From assembly GCA_002224055.1 (NCBI GenBank), contig AZLU01000055.1:124001-188000 (forward strand): a DNA stretch of 64,000 nt, in the 5' to 3' direction. The notes beneath the pieces are model-generated. The model had not been told where the DNA came from. It was given only the letters and a program-made list of their open reading frames with translations, and did not search any database. Positions 11,714-22,675 of the stretch are shown one piece after another. This stretch comes from Pezizomycotina sp. ARF18. Lineage: Eukaryota > Ascomycota. Positions within the stretch are counted from its first letter, which is position 1, and the number at the start of each line of letters is the position of its first letter. The translations under genes were made by a program, and so were the position numbers.

Positions 11714-13769
11714 TTACTCTGCCGGAATATCCCTCTTAAACTGCCAAAACAGCTCCTTGCTACCCACCCCGATGCACGTGTACTTCAACACACCCTCGAC
11801 GAAGGCAACAACGGTACTAGGGTTCAGCGGCGCTCCGGCCATCGTCGTTTTATAAACTAGTCCGTCGTACAGCACGCCGCCGTCCTGACCGGCGTTTAGG
11901 AAGGATGGTATCATTTCGACTTTTACCACCGGCGTCTATTAAACCCCAGGGAAAAAAATATCATCAGCAACATGGTCCATACCTTTTAACAAAAGCACCA
12001 ATAAAGGGGCGAGTTATTTTACGGGAAGGAGGGGAATGTTTCGCAGATAATAGTACCTTAGAGGGGCAAAAAAAAAAAAAAAAAAAAAAAAAGGGTATAA
12101 TTACATCATTATTCTTCGAGACCCTAGCGTGACTCTTAAAGTACTTCGCGATCAGCTCCAGCGTGGGCTCGTGCGAGCACGTAACCTTTATCGAGTTCTT
12201 CGACGGGTTTAAATCCCCGTGTATAGTCAATATATACGGTAACCGCCGTCTAAACAGCTCCGACGGCGCGGGCAGGGATTCCACCGTGGGGAAAGCGGGG
12301 CCGGATATTTGGCTGCTGTGTGAAATATATTAACAATCGCACTTTTTATAGCTGCCTACAAAACCACGGAGAAAAAAAAAAAGGGGGGGGAAGGAGGAAT
12401 AGTAGGAGGGTGTGGGGGTGATGACGTACTTCTTACCACCAACAAGCCTCGGACGGCTAGCGGGTTGTGCGGTCGGCGTGCCGTTCTCCAGCGGCCGCTT
12501 ACCCAGCCTCCACCTCTGCACCGTCGGCGTGTTCGTGTTCGTGTTCGTGGTCGGAGTCGGAGCGACGGGCGAATCGTTCGCGGACGTAGCGGTAAGCTCG
12601 TTGACGAACGCTTGTAGAGCTGCGGTGTCGGAACCGCTGGCGTGGTTATTGTTGGTGGTAATGTCGCCTGTAGCGGTTGATTCCCGGTGTATCTTGTTGA
12701 TGGCGTTACGGACATCTTTCGAGTTCGCGAGGCATTCGGGCCATTTGAACCTGTAAGGAAGGACGTCATGTGTCAGCTGATATTCCAGCGCATAATAAGA
12801 AAGAAAACCCGGAGAAAACAATATAACTGCGGAGAACAAAGGGGAAAAAAAAAAAAAAAAGAATTAGAAAGAAAAGGAGGGCGCGGAGGGTAAAAGAACG
12901 GACTTAAGCATATTATATATCTGCGGCGGCGGCTTCCCTTCCCTCTCGAGCCCCCTAACGAACTCCATCTGCTCCTTCGTAAGCCTCCTCATCTTCGGTA
13001 TCGCCGCCAGTTCCGCCCCCTCCAGCAGGGGGTGGTTGTGGTTCGGATTCTCGACGGAAATGTAATGTCCGACACCCTTTATTTTTCTCCCGTCTCCGGG
13101 TTCTGCGAGTACGTCACCTTCGACCGGATGGCTATGCGGAAGGGGCAGTCGCACTTTAGCGATTTCGTGCGCCGGAGTACGACCTCTTCGGGACCGCGGG
13201 CGTTCGGCATGCCGCCGCGGAGCAGATTACGACGGCGCGCTTTTGGGAAGATTTGTGCGTCGAGAGCGCGAAGCCGTGCGCCTGCGCGACCTCGTTCGCG
13301 GCGGCGAGGCAGGATTTCCTGTCGGGGTAGAGGTGCGTCGGGAAGTTGTAAACATTATTACCCGCCGTATTATTCCCAGTCGCCTGCTCCCCCCTTCACC
13401 GGCTTCACCGCTACCTCCGGTATTCTCGGCATTATCCTCGTCGCCAGCCTCCGCCATCTCCGCGTCCACGTCCGCGTCCGCATCCGCATCGTGGTCTTCG
13501 TAATCTTCCTCCTCCTCTTCCTCACCCATATCCTCGTCCTCCTCTGCAGCCCCTTGGTCGACGTTAATGACGTCCTCTACTTCTTCTTCTTCTTCTCCTT
13601 CTTCTTCGTCCTCGTCGTCGTTTATGGCTTCGGTTTCACGGTGGAGCTGCGCGAGGGGCGATTCCACGGCGTCGCCGAGGGTTACTGGTTTTTTGGGTTT
13701 CGGTTGGTAGAATTTGATACGCATGTCCGACGGGGTCGATTTGGCCGACCTAGTCTTGCGCGTTGACAT
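11714..13769 (-). CDS. Nuclear protein with FAR1/WRKY-GCM1-like zinc finger and acidic region
   Basis: Start at 13769 (MSTRKTRSAKSTPSDMRI). Residues roughly 50-110 are a very acidic Asp/Glu tract. Next comes a Cys-Cys...His-His module: YPDRKSCLAAANEVAQAHGF, a Cys-containing strand followed by Arg-rich sequence, KCDCPFRIAIR, and a closing HNHPLLEGAEL, then RRLTKEQMEFVRGLEREG. This layout (CxC followed by HxH) is that of FAR1/AFT-type DNA-binding domains of the WRKY-GCM1 fold, also found at the N-terminus of Mutator-like transposases. Further exons run 12839-12450 (Thr/Asn-rich linker), 12310-12130 (LPYILTIHGDLNPSKNSIKV, HEPTLELIAKYFKSHARV) and 11935-11714 (VKVEMIPSFLNAGQDGGVLY, ending FWQFKRDIPAE). 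No DDE transposase core follows, so I read it as a host DNA-binding protein. One intron holds a poly(T) tract in the coding direction (12067-12092). A frame change near 13210 falls inside the finger. Confidence 0.72.
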
Positions 13770-13828
13770 CGTGGGCCAGTTAGCTTGGGACTGAAGAGGA
13801 GGCGGTGGTCTTTTCCCGTTGGCGGCTC

Positions 13829-13853
13829 ATATATATATATATATATATATATA
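13829..13853. repeat. (AT)12 microsatellite upstream of the FAR1-like gene
   Basis: An uninterrupted AT dinucleotide run ends about 60 bases upstream of the ATG at 13769. It may lie in the promoter or 5' leader. Its length is likely to vary between strains. Confidence 0.9.
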
Positions 13854-15148
13854 CTACTAGCTACTGGAGGGCTTGGTGGCAATGTTGTGTTTGTCGGTGT
13901 TACAAGAAAGATAGAAAGATAGAAAAGATCGGATGGTTTTGTGTTGGGTTCGTGATGTTCTGTAATAATTTGTACGTGTGCGTGTTGGTGGGTGGTATTT
14001 TGTTAAGTTGTGCGGGATTGAATAGTGAATAGAAGAAAGAGGGGTGGCGATGGAGAGAGGAAAGAGAGACATAATAAGAAAAAAGGGAGGGAAAGGGCTA
14101 AATCCAACCCCCCCTTTTTTTTTTTTTTTTTTTCGCTGTGAAGAAGAAGAAGACCAGTGAAAATTTTCCACATTTTTTTATTTTTTTTTTTTCCTGCCAA
14201 GGAAAGTCCACTACCGTGTATGATTACGTAATGCGCCTATTCCCATTTAGGGCGGCTATTTCCCCCCACTAGGACGGATTGGAATTTCCGAGTCCAAACA
14301 CCCAAACTACAATTGAAAGCGAACCAAAGGAGCAAAAAAAAAAAAACACAGGCCAAATTAAACATGATCCAGTATATTTTTCTTATTTCAGCTAATAAGA
14401 AAGACAGGACGAAAAGATTTGCTAATTCTGTATCATGCATATGCGTTAATGGATGGCTCTGTTTTCACGAGACGGGCATATGTCTAGGGTTTTTTTTTTT
14501 TTTGAACGGAAATCTTGTGCAGGACGAGACGGTTTTGATCGATTTGCGAATTGACTTTATAATCAATCAGGTCATGTTCTGACACCAACGGTTTTGACTT
14601 CACATGCCATTTTATACACGGGATATCTTTGTTTCTTGTCAGAAGCGCATTTATCTCATGCTTACAAGATCAAGACGTCAGCGATTCTCTCATGTTTTTC
14701 TTTCTCTCTTTCTTTTTTTTGGTAGTTCAAAAGACGATTAAACAAATAGAGCGTTCTAGCTCTTCAATGGTGATAACCGTTTACTTCTATTAGTGATAAT
14801 ACAGAGGTAGTCTACATATATTATCATTGTAGGAACGAAATATCTCTAAGGACCTATATATATACGAGTTCTCCCATTCTTTCATAGTCGCGGTCTCGAG
14901 AGTTTTGAGAAAAGCGCCTCCAGACAAAAATGGACTCAAAAAGAACTATATTCCGATGGCTTTCCGTGGTAACTATGTATTCTATTATTCTAGTCTCGAG
15001 GGGTAGCAGTTCTTCACATTGTATCCGCGTATAATTAAGAATTATAGGCGCAACATATAGACGGTGTTAACTGTGAACGGATAATTCTCTTATAGCATTG
15101 ACCTTGCTAGGTTAGTGGGTTTCAAGCAGACTTGATCACAATACATTG

Positions 15149-15171
15149 TTATTATTATTATTATTATTATT
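15149..15171. repeat. (ATT)n microsatellite
   Basis: Seven to eight consecutive ATT units in intergenic sequence. Confidence 0.9.
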
Positions 15172-16549
15172 CGCGAAGCCATTTTAGGATCTAATCGATT
15201 TCATCCTGCTGCAAAGGAGAGACACAATTAATGGCTTTCTTTCATGGTAGTATTTGTTCTGGTGCCTGGGGTTTGCCATATAAAAATGATGGACGCAACA
15301 ATCTCTTTCTCCACTGCACAAGAGTTCGAAAACGGAACTAGTGGAGTAGATTCGAGCCTGTAAAGAATTTACGAAACATATACTCCAAAAACTCGGAGAT
15401 ATATCAACCGTAAAATAGCTGATATAGGTTGCAGTGAACGACAAGCAAGTTCAGTAAAGTCCCCGCTTCATATCTTTTCTCCTTAAGCAACAGATTGATA
15501 TCGGTAATGAACATAAATAGATAAATAAATAGCTATACCCGATTGAGAAAGGGATTTTTTTTTTTTTAAACTTCGGAGTCTACTCTTCGTAGAATCACGA
15601 GTAACCGAGCTGTTGGTGCTGAAGTTATTAAGTTATTGATACTCATTGCATCCCGATTCGTGGGCCTAAGCTAGCCGCAAGGCCAGCGGGGGGGATCCAG
15701 CTCTCGATCTCCACAAAGCTCAAATTCAAAAGGTCCAAATATCATAACAGGAACGGAACAACATCGCCTTGACTCATATATTAACTAATCAGAAACTATG
15801 ATCCTCGAGATCCCTCCCCGCCCTTGCACGTTGACTCAAAGCTTTTTGTCGCGTAACCCAGGAAACGTGACTACGCGATTTTTTTTTTTTTTTTTTTTTT
15901 TTGCCCCGCTTCTTATAGCAGCAGCCCCTTCCGTTTTCTCGCACGATAACAATCTGCTTAAGCACGATCAAAAGATGAGAGAATCCGTTGCTTCCCCAAC
16001 AGTTTTCAATAAATTATCAAGTGTTCTCGCATGGTACTACAGGACACAGTATTTCGAAATCGAAAGTTATCGTCGATAATGCTTGTAAGCTATCCTACGT
16101 GCTGCGTTATCATTGGGTGGTGTGAGAATTCTGTGCAGTGTTCTCCCCCCGCCCCATGCAGAATATGCAAGCTGCAGCTGCTAGACCGGTTAAACGAAAA
16201 GTAACGGATTGTCAAATGGGAAGAGCCGTCGCCCGTTCCCGCCGAACTTCCGTTCATGTCGATGGGGGAAAATCCACCCCACCTTCGAGTTCCCCAGTAT
16301 GCAGTATCTTATTTTCAACGTATGGGATACAGTATAAACCCTCAGCCATACAATATACCAGTATCCCTTTCCTCTGCATGTCATCCTCCTCCTCCACTCC
16401 TCTCCCAACTCCATGACTCGAGTTATCATGTCCTGACCTTCTTTACCCCTCAATTGCAAAAAAAAAAGAGTCATTGTTCTGTTGGTTTTTCTTGTTTACG
16501 TTTAAGCAAAATAAGCGCTTAGAGCTTCGAATCCTGATTCGAGCAAGCA

Positions 16550-19500
16550 TGAACTACTTACTCTACGCCAAGATGGGCCTTAGCGTCCTGCTCGTCCGCT
16601 TCCTCGAGCGGGATGCGGAGGATGTTCGTGCTGCGAGCAGAAAGTGCTGTCTTCCTACAAGGTGGACAAGGGCAACGTGGGGAGGCTGATTTGGAGGCTG
16701 ATGCATCCGCTGATCGTAAGTTAGGATATAAAAACGAACCCTTGCTTCCCGAAGCTCAATCTGTTCATCATCGATACCGTTCGGTCTTGATATTCGCACC
16801 TCTTTCTCATCGAAAGCTTTCCAGTTTTGTTCATTTCATTCAATTACCATATTCGTAACTTTTACACAATTCTCATCTCGTTGGTTATCACCAGGTCCTC
16901 TTCAAGCTCTTCGTAATCTGCGTCTTCCCGCTCCCCGCCGAGCAACCCTACGACGACCATCCGCCCGCCTACTCCCCCCTCCACAGCCGCAAAACCCGCT
17001 CGACTTCATCAAATTCCCCACCCACCCCCTCCCCCACCACTCTCGCCACAAACCACAACCGCCGCCATAAAAACCCTAAAAACAGCAATGGAGCACTCCC
17101 TCACCTTCCCAACCCCCACCCAGCAATCCTCCCTCGCCGAAACCCGCGCCGCCCGTAACGACCGCGAAGCTCGACGAACTCTCCCGCACAAACAAGAAAC
17201 TAAACGCCTACTTCACCCCGTCGTCGAAGCCGCGAACAGCTCACGGAACGAATGGTCCAAACTCGAAGCGCTGCGCGCAGCACTTGCGGACGCGTCGTCG
17301 AAGAATATACCCGTCAACGACGTCGACGGGGACGCGATAGATCTAGACGTCATACAGGACATCTTGTCCGAAGCGGCAGTAGACCCTGCGTCGGTCGCAA
17401 GTGCTAAAACCGCACAGCGATAGCTTGCTAGCTGCTATCAAGCAGGCGCAGAGGAAACACCGTTACGCGTCGTTGTACGCTGGTATTTTTAAAGAGTGGC
17501 TCGCGACGACGATAGGGAGGTGTTGGAGGGCAACGGGACGATGACGCGACTACGACCGAAGAAATACCGACGGGGCGACCGGAGCTGGTATCTTCAAAGC
17601 AGGAGCTCGAGGTGTGATTTTTTCCCCTAGTAGAGCTCCAACCCTTCCGGAACGGTGGAGTACATTAATGCCCTTTTCGCATCCGCAAAGGCGCACGAGG
17701 ATAGCGACGACGAAGACGCGGATTTTGCGCAGCTCTGGGATAGACCCGCTGGAGATGCTGCAGACCGCTATAACTAACTTCGGCGAGAAGGCGAGTTAAA
17801 TACACCACTATTTCGGAAACGGACGTGAAGCAGTCCATTCACGGCCTCTCAGCAGTGAATTACTCACGGAGGTGTAAGAGGACCGTTTGTAAAGAGATAT
17901 TACTCGACGCAAAAATAATAACGAGATCGCACGCGTACTTACTATTCAACTACGCGACGTTGAGAATTGGAGCTGGCCGGAGGACGGCGTGGGCATGGTG
18001 TTCAGACGGCACTTGAATGGGAAGTATAGGTGTTATTCAGACGAAGGCATCATGGACGCGATATTCTTGCAGTGGGTCGGCGTCGCGTGGGGGATAGAGA
18101 TACGAACGCAACTTAAGCGTTTACGACTCTACGGTGTGGTTGAGGAGCAGGATCGATCGATAACAAGTTTGGTGAGTGTTCTCTGTCGCCCAACACCGTG
18201 CAACTTGAATGCTTTCTCAAGTTACCGGAGGGGGTTGAAAGTAAGGGCCTAGAAGCTTAATGCTGATTCGAAGTTTACTCTTTTGTGCTGTTAGGCTGAG
18301 ATCAGGAAGCACATGCTCCGGCGTATGAGCGACCCGGCGACGATACTTACTCCAAGAGGGCGAAGGAGAAGGCGTTCGAAGACGAGTTCTTCCAGAGCCT
18401 TTTACCGGTTAGCTTGTGTATGTCATCCCATCCCTTGCCCCCCCCCGAAAAACCTACCGTTTGATATCCATCATTCCTAAGAGTGGTGCACAGACGACTT
18501 CCGCGCCTACGCGAAGACGGCGACGAAAAGCCCGAAGAGAACCCCTTCCCGGACCGTCGTGCCCGTCAGGAGGAACTAAAGCAAAAGCTGCTCCAGCGTA
18601 TGCTAGTCGACGCTCGCTTCTCCAAGGCGATCAACCCAGATAGCCCCTTCACAATCGCGCACGCCGACATTGAAAAATTCGCACCGTCGCTGTGCCACGA
18701 TACCATACTCGAGGTAATGCGCTTTCACCGGCGTTCCGGAAAAGTGGATAAAGTTCTTCCGCACGTTCCTGGAACTACCGGCCAAGTTCTCGCCAGAGGA
18801 AGAAGCACGCGTTAGCAAGCGCGGCGTACCGATATCTCATCCGCTGGGGTTGATTTTCGGCGAGGTGCTGCTGTTTTACCTGGAGTTCGCCGTGAACAGA
18901 ACGACGAAGAACGGCGTCGAGCTATTCCGACTGCACGACGACTTCTGGTTCTGGTCCTCGTCGGAGGAGAATATGGTTACGGGTGGAGCACGATGAAGGA
19001 ATTCCTATCACTCTGCGGGCATAACTGGAACATGGATAAATCCGGCAGCGTAAAGATCACGCACAACGCACCCTCCCAAACTCACGATACCGGACGTCTT
19101 AACGCCCGGCGTCGAACCGCTCCCACAGGGAAGCCTCTCGTGGGCGTTCGTCACATTACACAGCGATGGTATGTTCCGCATCGACCCCGACCAAATATCA
19201 AAGCACACCCTCGAAATGAAGCGCCAGCTCGCATCGCAGAAATCCGTCCTCGGTTTCATCGGCGCGTACAACCGGTACATGCACTTCTTCAACCCGTAAC
19301 TTCGCCGAGCCAGCGCGGGTCTTCGGCCGCGGCCACGTCGAGGAAATAATACGCGTGTTTAACCAGATACACGCCGACATCTTCCCGGAGTTCAACGGCG
19401 ACGTATTGCAATCCATCAAGCCACGATAACAAAGCGCTTTCCCGACGACGTACCGGCAGACGAACCCCCTCGAAGCGTGGATACTACTCCCATTATCGCT

Positions 19501-20161
19501 TGGCGGATTAGGACTGCGTAATACGACGCTGGACGTCCACCAGATCTCTCGGACTACGAAGACGAAGAAAAACACGGCATCCTTCGCGTCCTGCCTTACG
19601 CAGGATAAAAAAATCTACAACTCCGCTAAGAAAGCGTGGAAGCGAAGCTATCCTACCCTAATCTCCTCCATCTACTCCGCCGACGCAGTACGTCGATAAG
19701 AGGCCGCAGTTTTGTCGTTCGAGGAGTTCATACTCGGACGGGAAACGGTTGCCGTACTGGGGGGAGGCGTGGGAGTCGCTCGTTTCAGTTCCGGAGGGGA
19801 AGTACTGGAGGGCGCCGGAGAGGTGTCTAGAGCGCTCAGGAATACGACGTGCAGGGAGGAGGCGTTGGCGCCGCTGACGAAGAATTTCGGGAGGTTGAGT
19901 AGGTACTGGAAGGGTGTTTTTGGCGGTGTACGGGCCGCAGGTGCTGGGCGCGTTCGGGAGGTTGGATTACATCGACGGGAGCCTGTTGCCGGTTGCTATG
20001 GTATGTTTTTACCTTTATTCGCCCTTGGTGATCTTTTCGAGGAGGGCTTACGGCTAACGTATGTTTCGTGATAGATCGAGGTGTTTAACAACGCGAAGTT
20101 AAGTGGATCAATAGGTGTGAGGTTCACGACGATATACAATAAAAGCGTTTCAGAAACTTGA
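16550..20161 (+). CDS. rvt: Domesticated reverse transcriptase of the fungal rvt type
   Basis: Reverse transcriptase-related cellular gene. An N-terminal region (about 16550-17430) has a coiled-coil-like part (KLDELSRTNKKLNAYF, RNEWSKLEALRAALADAS). The core follows: motif A ADIEKFAPSLCHD with its Asp codon at 18666; motif B RGVPISHPLGLIFGE from 18820; motif C FRLHDDFWFW with both Asp codons at 18937-18942; then NWNMDKSGSVKI. After that come LPQG, FRIDPDQISKHTLEM, RVFGRGHVEEIIRVF and ILLPLSLGGLGLRN. An intron at 20001-20074 precedes the last exon, which ends with TGA at 20161. All three catalytic Asp are present. I see no RNase H, endonuclease, integrase or gag-like part and no flanking repeats. 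From memory, HDD with a Phe/Trp tail and the long region after the palm are typical of rvt genes, which are single-copy host genes in fungi. The exact start is uncertain; an intron begins GTAAGT near 16721. The gene is split across frames like its neighbours. Confidence 0.82.
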
Positions 20162-22369
20162 AGCGGTACAGATCTTTGCGCATGGTTTACTAGTAGAGAT
20201 AACGAACTGCACCGCTTTATGGTAACTTGGCTCCTTTTTTTTTTTTTTTTTTTTCCCTTGTTTCTCGCTGTTGATATCACTTGCATCTTCCTCTTGTTTA
20301 TCCTTCGTAGCCAATCGAACAATGCACGTTGCAATATCGTTTTTTTCTCTTGCTTAGCAATTTGTTTATTGAACAAAAGCAATGCACAAAAAGCCTGTGT
20401 ACACTTGATATGATTCACCTGTTGCTTAGTTTAGCTGAATCCTTAATCACCTCTTAGCAATTTAGTCCATTGCAAATCAATGTAAACTTTGTTTAGGGAT
20501 AATACGTAGAAATGGACGTAAAACATTAAGCAGAAATAGCGTTCCGGTATTTTTCAATCTAACATAAGTCACAGAGGGAAACGATCAATAGATGTAATTT
20601 GTATCCTGCGCGTTACATATCTACGAGCGTCCTTATTGGTCTTCTTTTGCTTACAGTGGAACCTCTACAGATTTATCAAATCCTCTAATCTTGAAATGGC
20701 GACGTATAACTAACTACAAACAGGACAATGGAAGTCTTCAATCCCGGCCCGAAGTTTTCAAAGTTTCTTCACGGTTTACACGCCGTGGCTGGCGCTTCTC
20801 CTTTCCCTCCTTGGATGTTCGTCAAACCTTTCCATACAGTGAGGCTGGGTCACCGGAGTCTGGCAGTATCAAAATCTCGATTCAGAAAATCGAGGCGAAG
20901 CAAATACTGTGCATCCTTCTCCTCGAAGAAGCTTAAAGTTTGTCACACAAGGCGATGCATCAATCTTTCCAAAAAAAAAAAAAAAAAAAAAAAAAGAGTG
21001 TGACTATTTTGCTGCATGAACCTCGGGTGGCGCCTGCAAACTCTGCGAGTTATTTCAAATCGTCGACCTCGAGAAATTAAACAAAAACAAAAACCCTTAA
21101 CGCCGAAATTTTGATAAATCACAGGATTCACTCCTGCAGCTCGTATACGTAGCAGTTCCGGGCGACGTGATTGAAGCCATTCATCTCATCCTGTATAAGT
21201 GATAGACTAGTGATTCTCCTTCCATCCTTTGGTGTTCTTCTGGTCTAAGGCGCTCCTTTTGGTAAACGAGCTCTCCTTTTCTTGAAGTTTTTCTGTATCG
21301 GTTTTCTCGGAGGATTTGGCTTTTCTCGACCGCCCATCTGCCGATAAATCGCAACATTTCCATGCTGTCTATTTGGGAGGCCGGCGATACTCTCAACGCG
21401 GGAATCTTGTTTTGTGAGGCGGTTTTGAACCTTAAAGACAAAACTATTTGATGCTCTTTGAGTAACTTGAATAAATCACTATTGTTGGGTTTTGCGCTGG
21501 AAGCAAGGGATACCCAGCCATTCCATCAGTTGAAGATGGGAATCCCGACAATACGGACGCATTGTATCACCAGAGAAAAATAACTCAGTTTAGAAGGACA
21601 AGCGCAAGTCTCAACAAGATCTCAAGCTTTAAAAAAAAAAAATCTCTTTGAAGTTCATTCATTATTGATACAAGAAGAAAAAAATTAATTGCAGGCGCTC
21701 CGTCAACCGAGAGGATCCGAGACTATGCTGAATCTTAAATATTAGATATCTTGTATCGTCGCCGGTCGGCCTTGTCAGTTCGTTCTGACAGACAAACTTT
21801 GCCTATAGACGTCGGCCGCTTTTTGCCTGTTTCCGATAGTTCATGTCAGCCGCAGGACGACCGGGAAAAGGATAGTCTCACAGTCCTTTATCGTATACTT
21901 TCACTATCTTTCCTTGCCATCCATGCCATCCAGCAAGACCTTGGCGTACCACAAGGAGCCTAGTCTCTTAACCTTCATGGGATTCCCCCCTTCGTTTACT
22001 GTGACCAATCTTCGCCTTTGGAATGGAGGAGGGAAAGTCAAATGAACCACCAACTCCCGTCCTTTTGCCTTGTGCTTCAAGGCTCTTTGGCTCCTTTTTC
22101 CGCAATCAGGCACCTTAAGCAACTAGATCCTTGGTAGCTTAACCTATTTTTGCATTCTAGGATTACGCATAATATATCGATAAACTTGAGTCTTTAATTT
22201 CGTTTATTTTGCCCCCAAAGGAAGTATCGAGTATTTTGCTATCTTCTCTTCTCTTCTCTTAAAAGTGACAGACCCCCCTTTATTTCCACAGATTCTCTTT
22301 TCGTCCTTGATCTGCCTTCTTCAAGTCGCTTCTCTGCTTCTGTCGCTTCTTTTATTCACGGACCTGTTT

Positions 22370-22400
<31 letters not shown>

Positions 22401-22675
22401 GCCTTGCAGGAACGCCAGCTGGACTCTCATTCGCTGTATCTTTTCCGGGCTTATCTGTATTCGTCCCACACCCTTCTTGTTTGTTTTCCCCTGTGGGCTG
22501 TCCGATTAGAAATAAAATAATAAAACTCCTTGTTATTAAAGTATTTCTCTCCACCCATCCCTTTCCAGAACTCTGCTCCGTCTCCTTTTTCTTTTCGTTT
22601 TCTCGTTTCTCTTGTCGTGAGGAGAATATATCGCCACCCATGTCGTTATAGCAAGAGAGACATTATTATACAACG
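20162..22675. other. Intergenic; no supportable gene
   Basis: Contains T- and A-runs (20235-20254, 20971-20995, 22376-22400) and frames of 60-130 codons on both strands without motifs. The pyrimidine-rich stretch 22200-22670, just before the next gene, looks like a fungal promoter or 5' leader with CT-rich blocks; the frames found in it are composed of Ser, Leu and Phe for that reason. Confidence 0.55.

Larger units (their letters stand above)
13770..16549. other. Long intergenic region, A/T-rich
   Basis: Nearly 2.8 kb without a supportable gene. It holds T-runs at 14115-14133 and 15880-15902, a (TTA)n microsatellite (listed separately), and many frames that are short or made of homopolymers. 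As the space between divergent genes it should contain the promoters of both the FAR1-like gene and the rvt-like gene. Confidence 0.6.

Noticed and set aside
11964-12284. Poly-Phe extension of a minus-strand frame
   Set aside because: The Phe run is the poly(T) tract inside an intron of the FAR1-like gene, whose exon ends before it at a GTAATT.
16550-20161. Reverse transcriptase as a LINE, LTR element or group II intron
   Set aside because: No RNase H, endonuclease, integrase, gag-like part, maturase X domain, poly(A) end or flanking repeat; introns and a conserved C-terminus point to a host gene.
22265-22651. 128-codon hydrophobic frame before the A1-like gene
   Set aside because: Composition of a CT-rich promoter/leader with a T25 run; no motif and it ends just before the true start at 22676.
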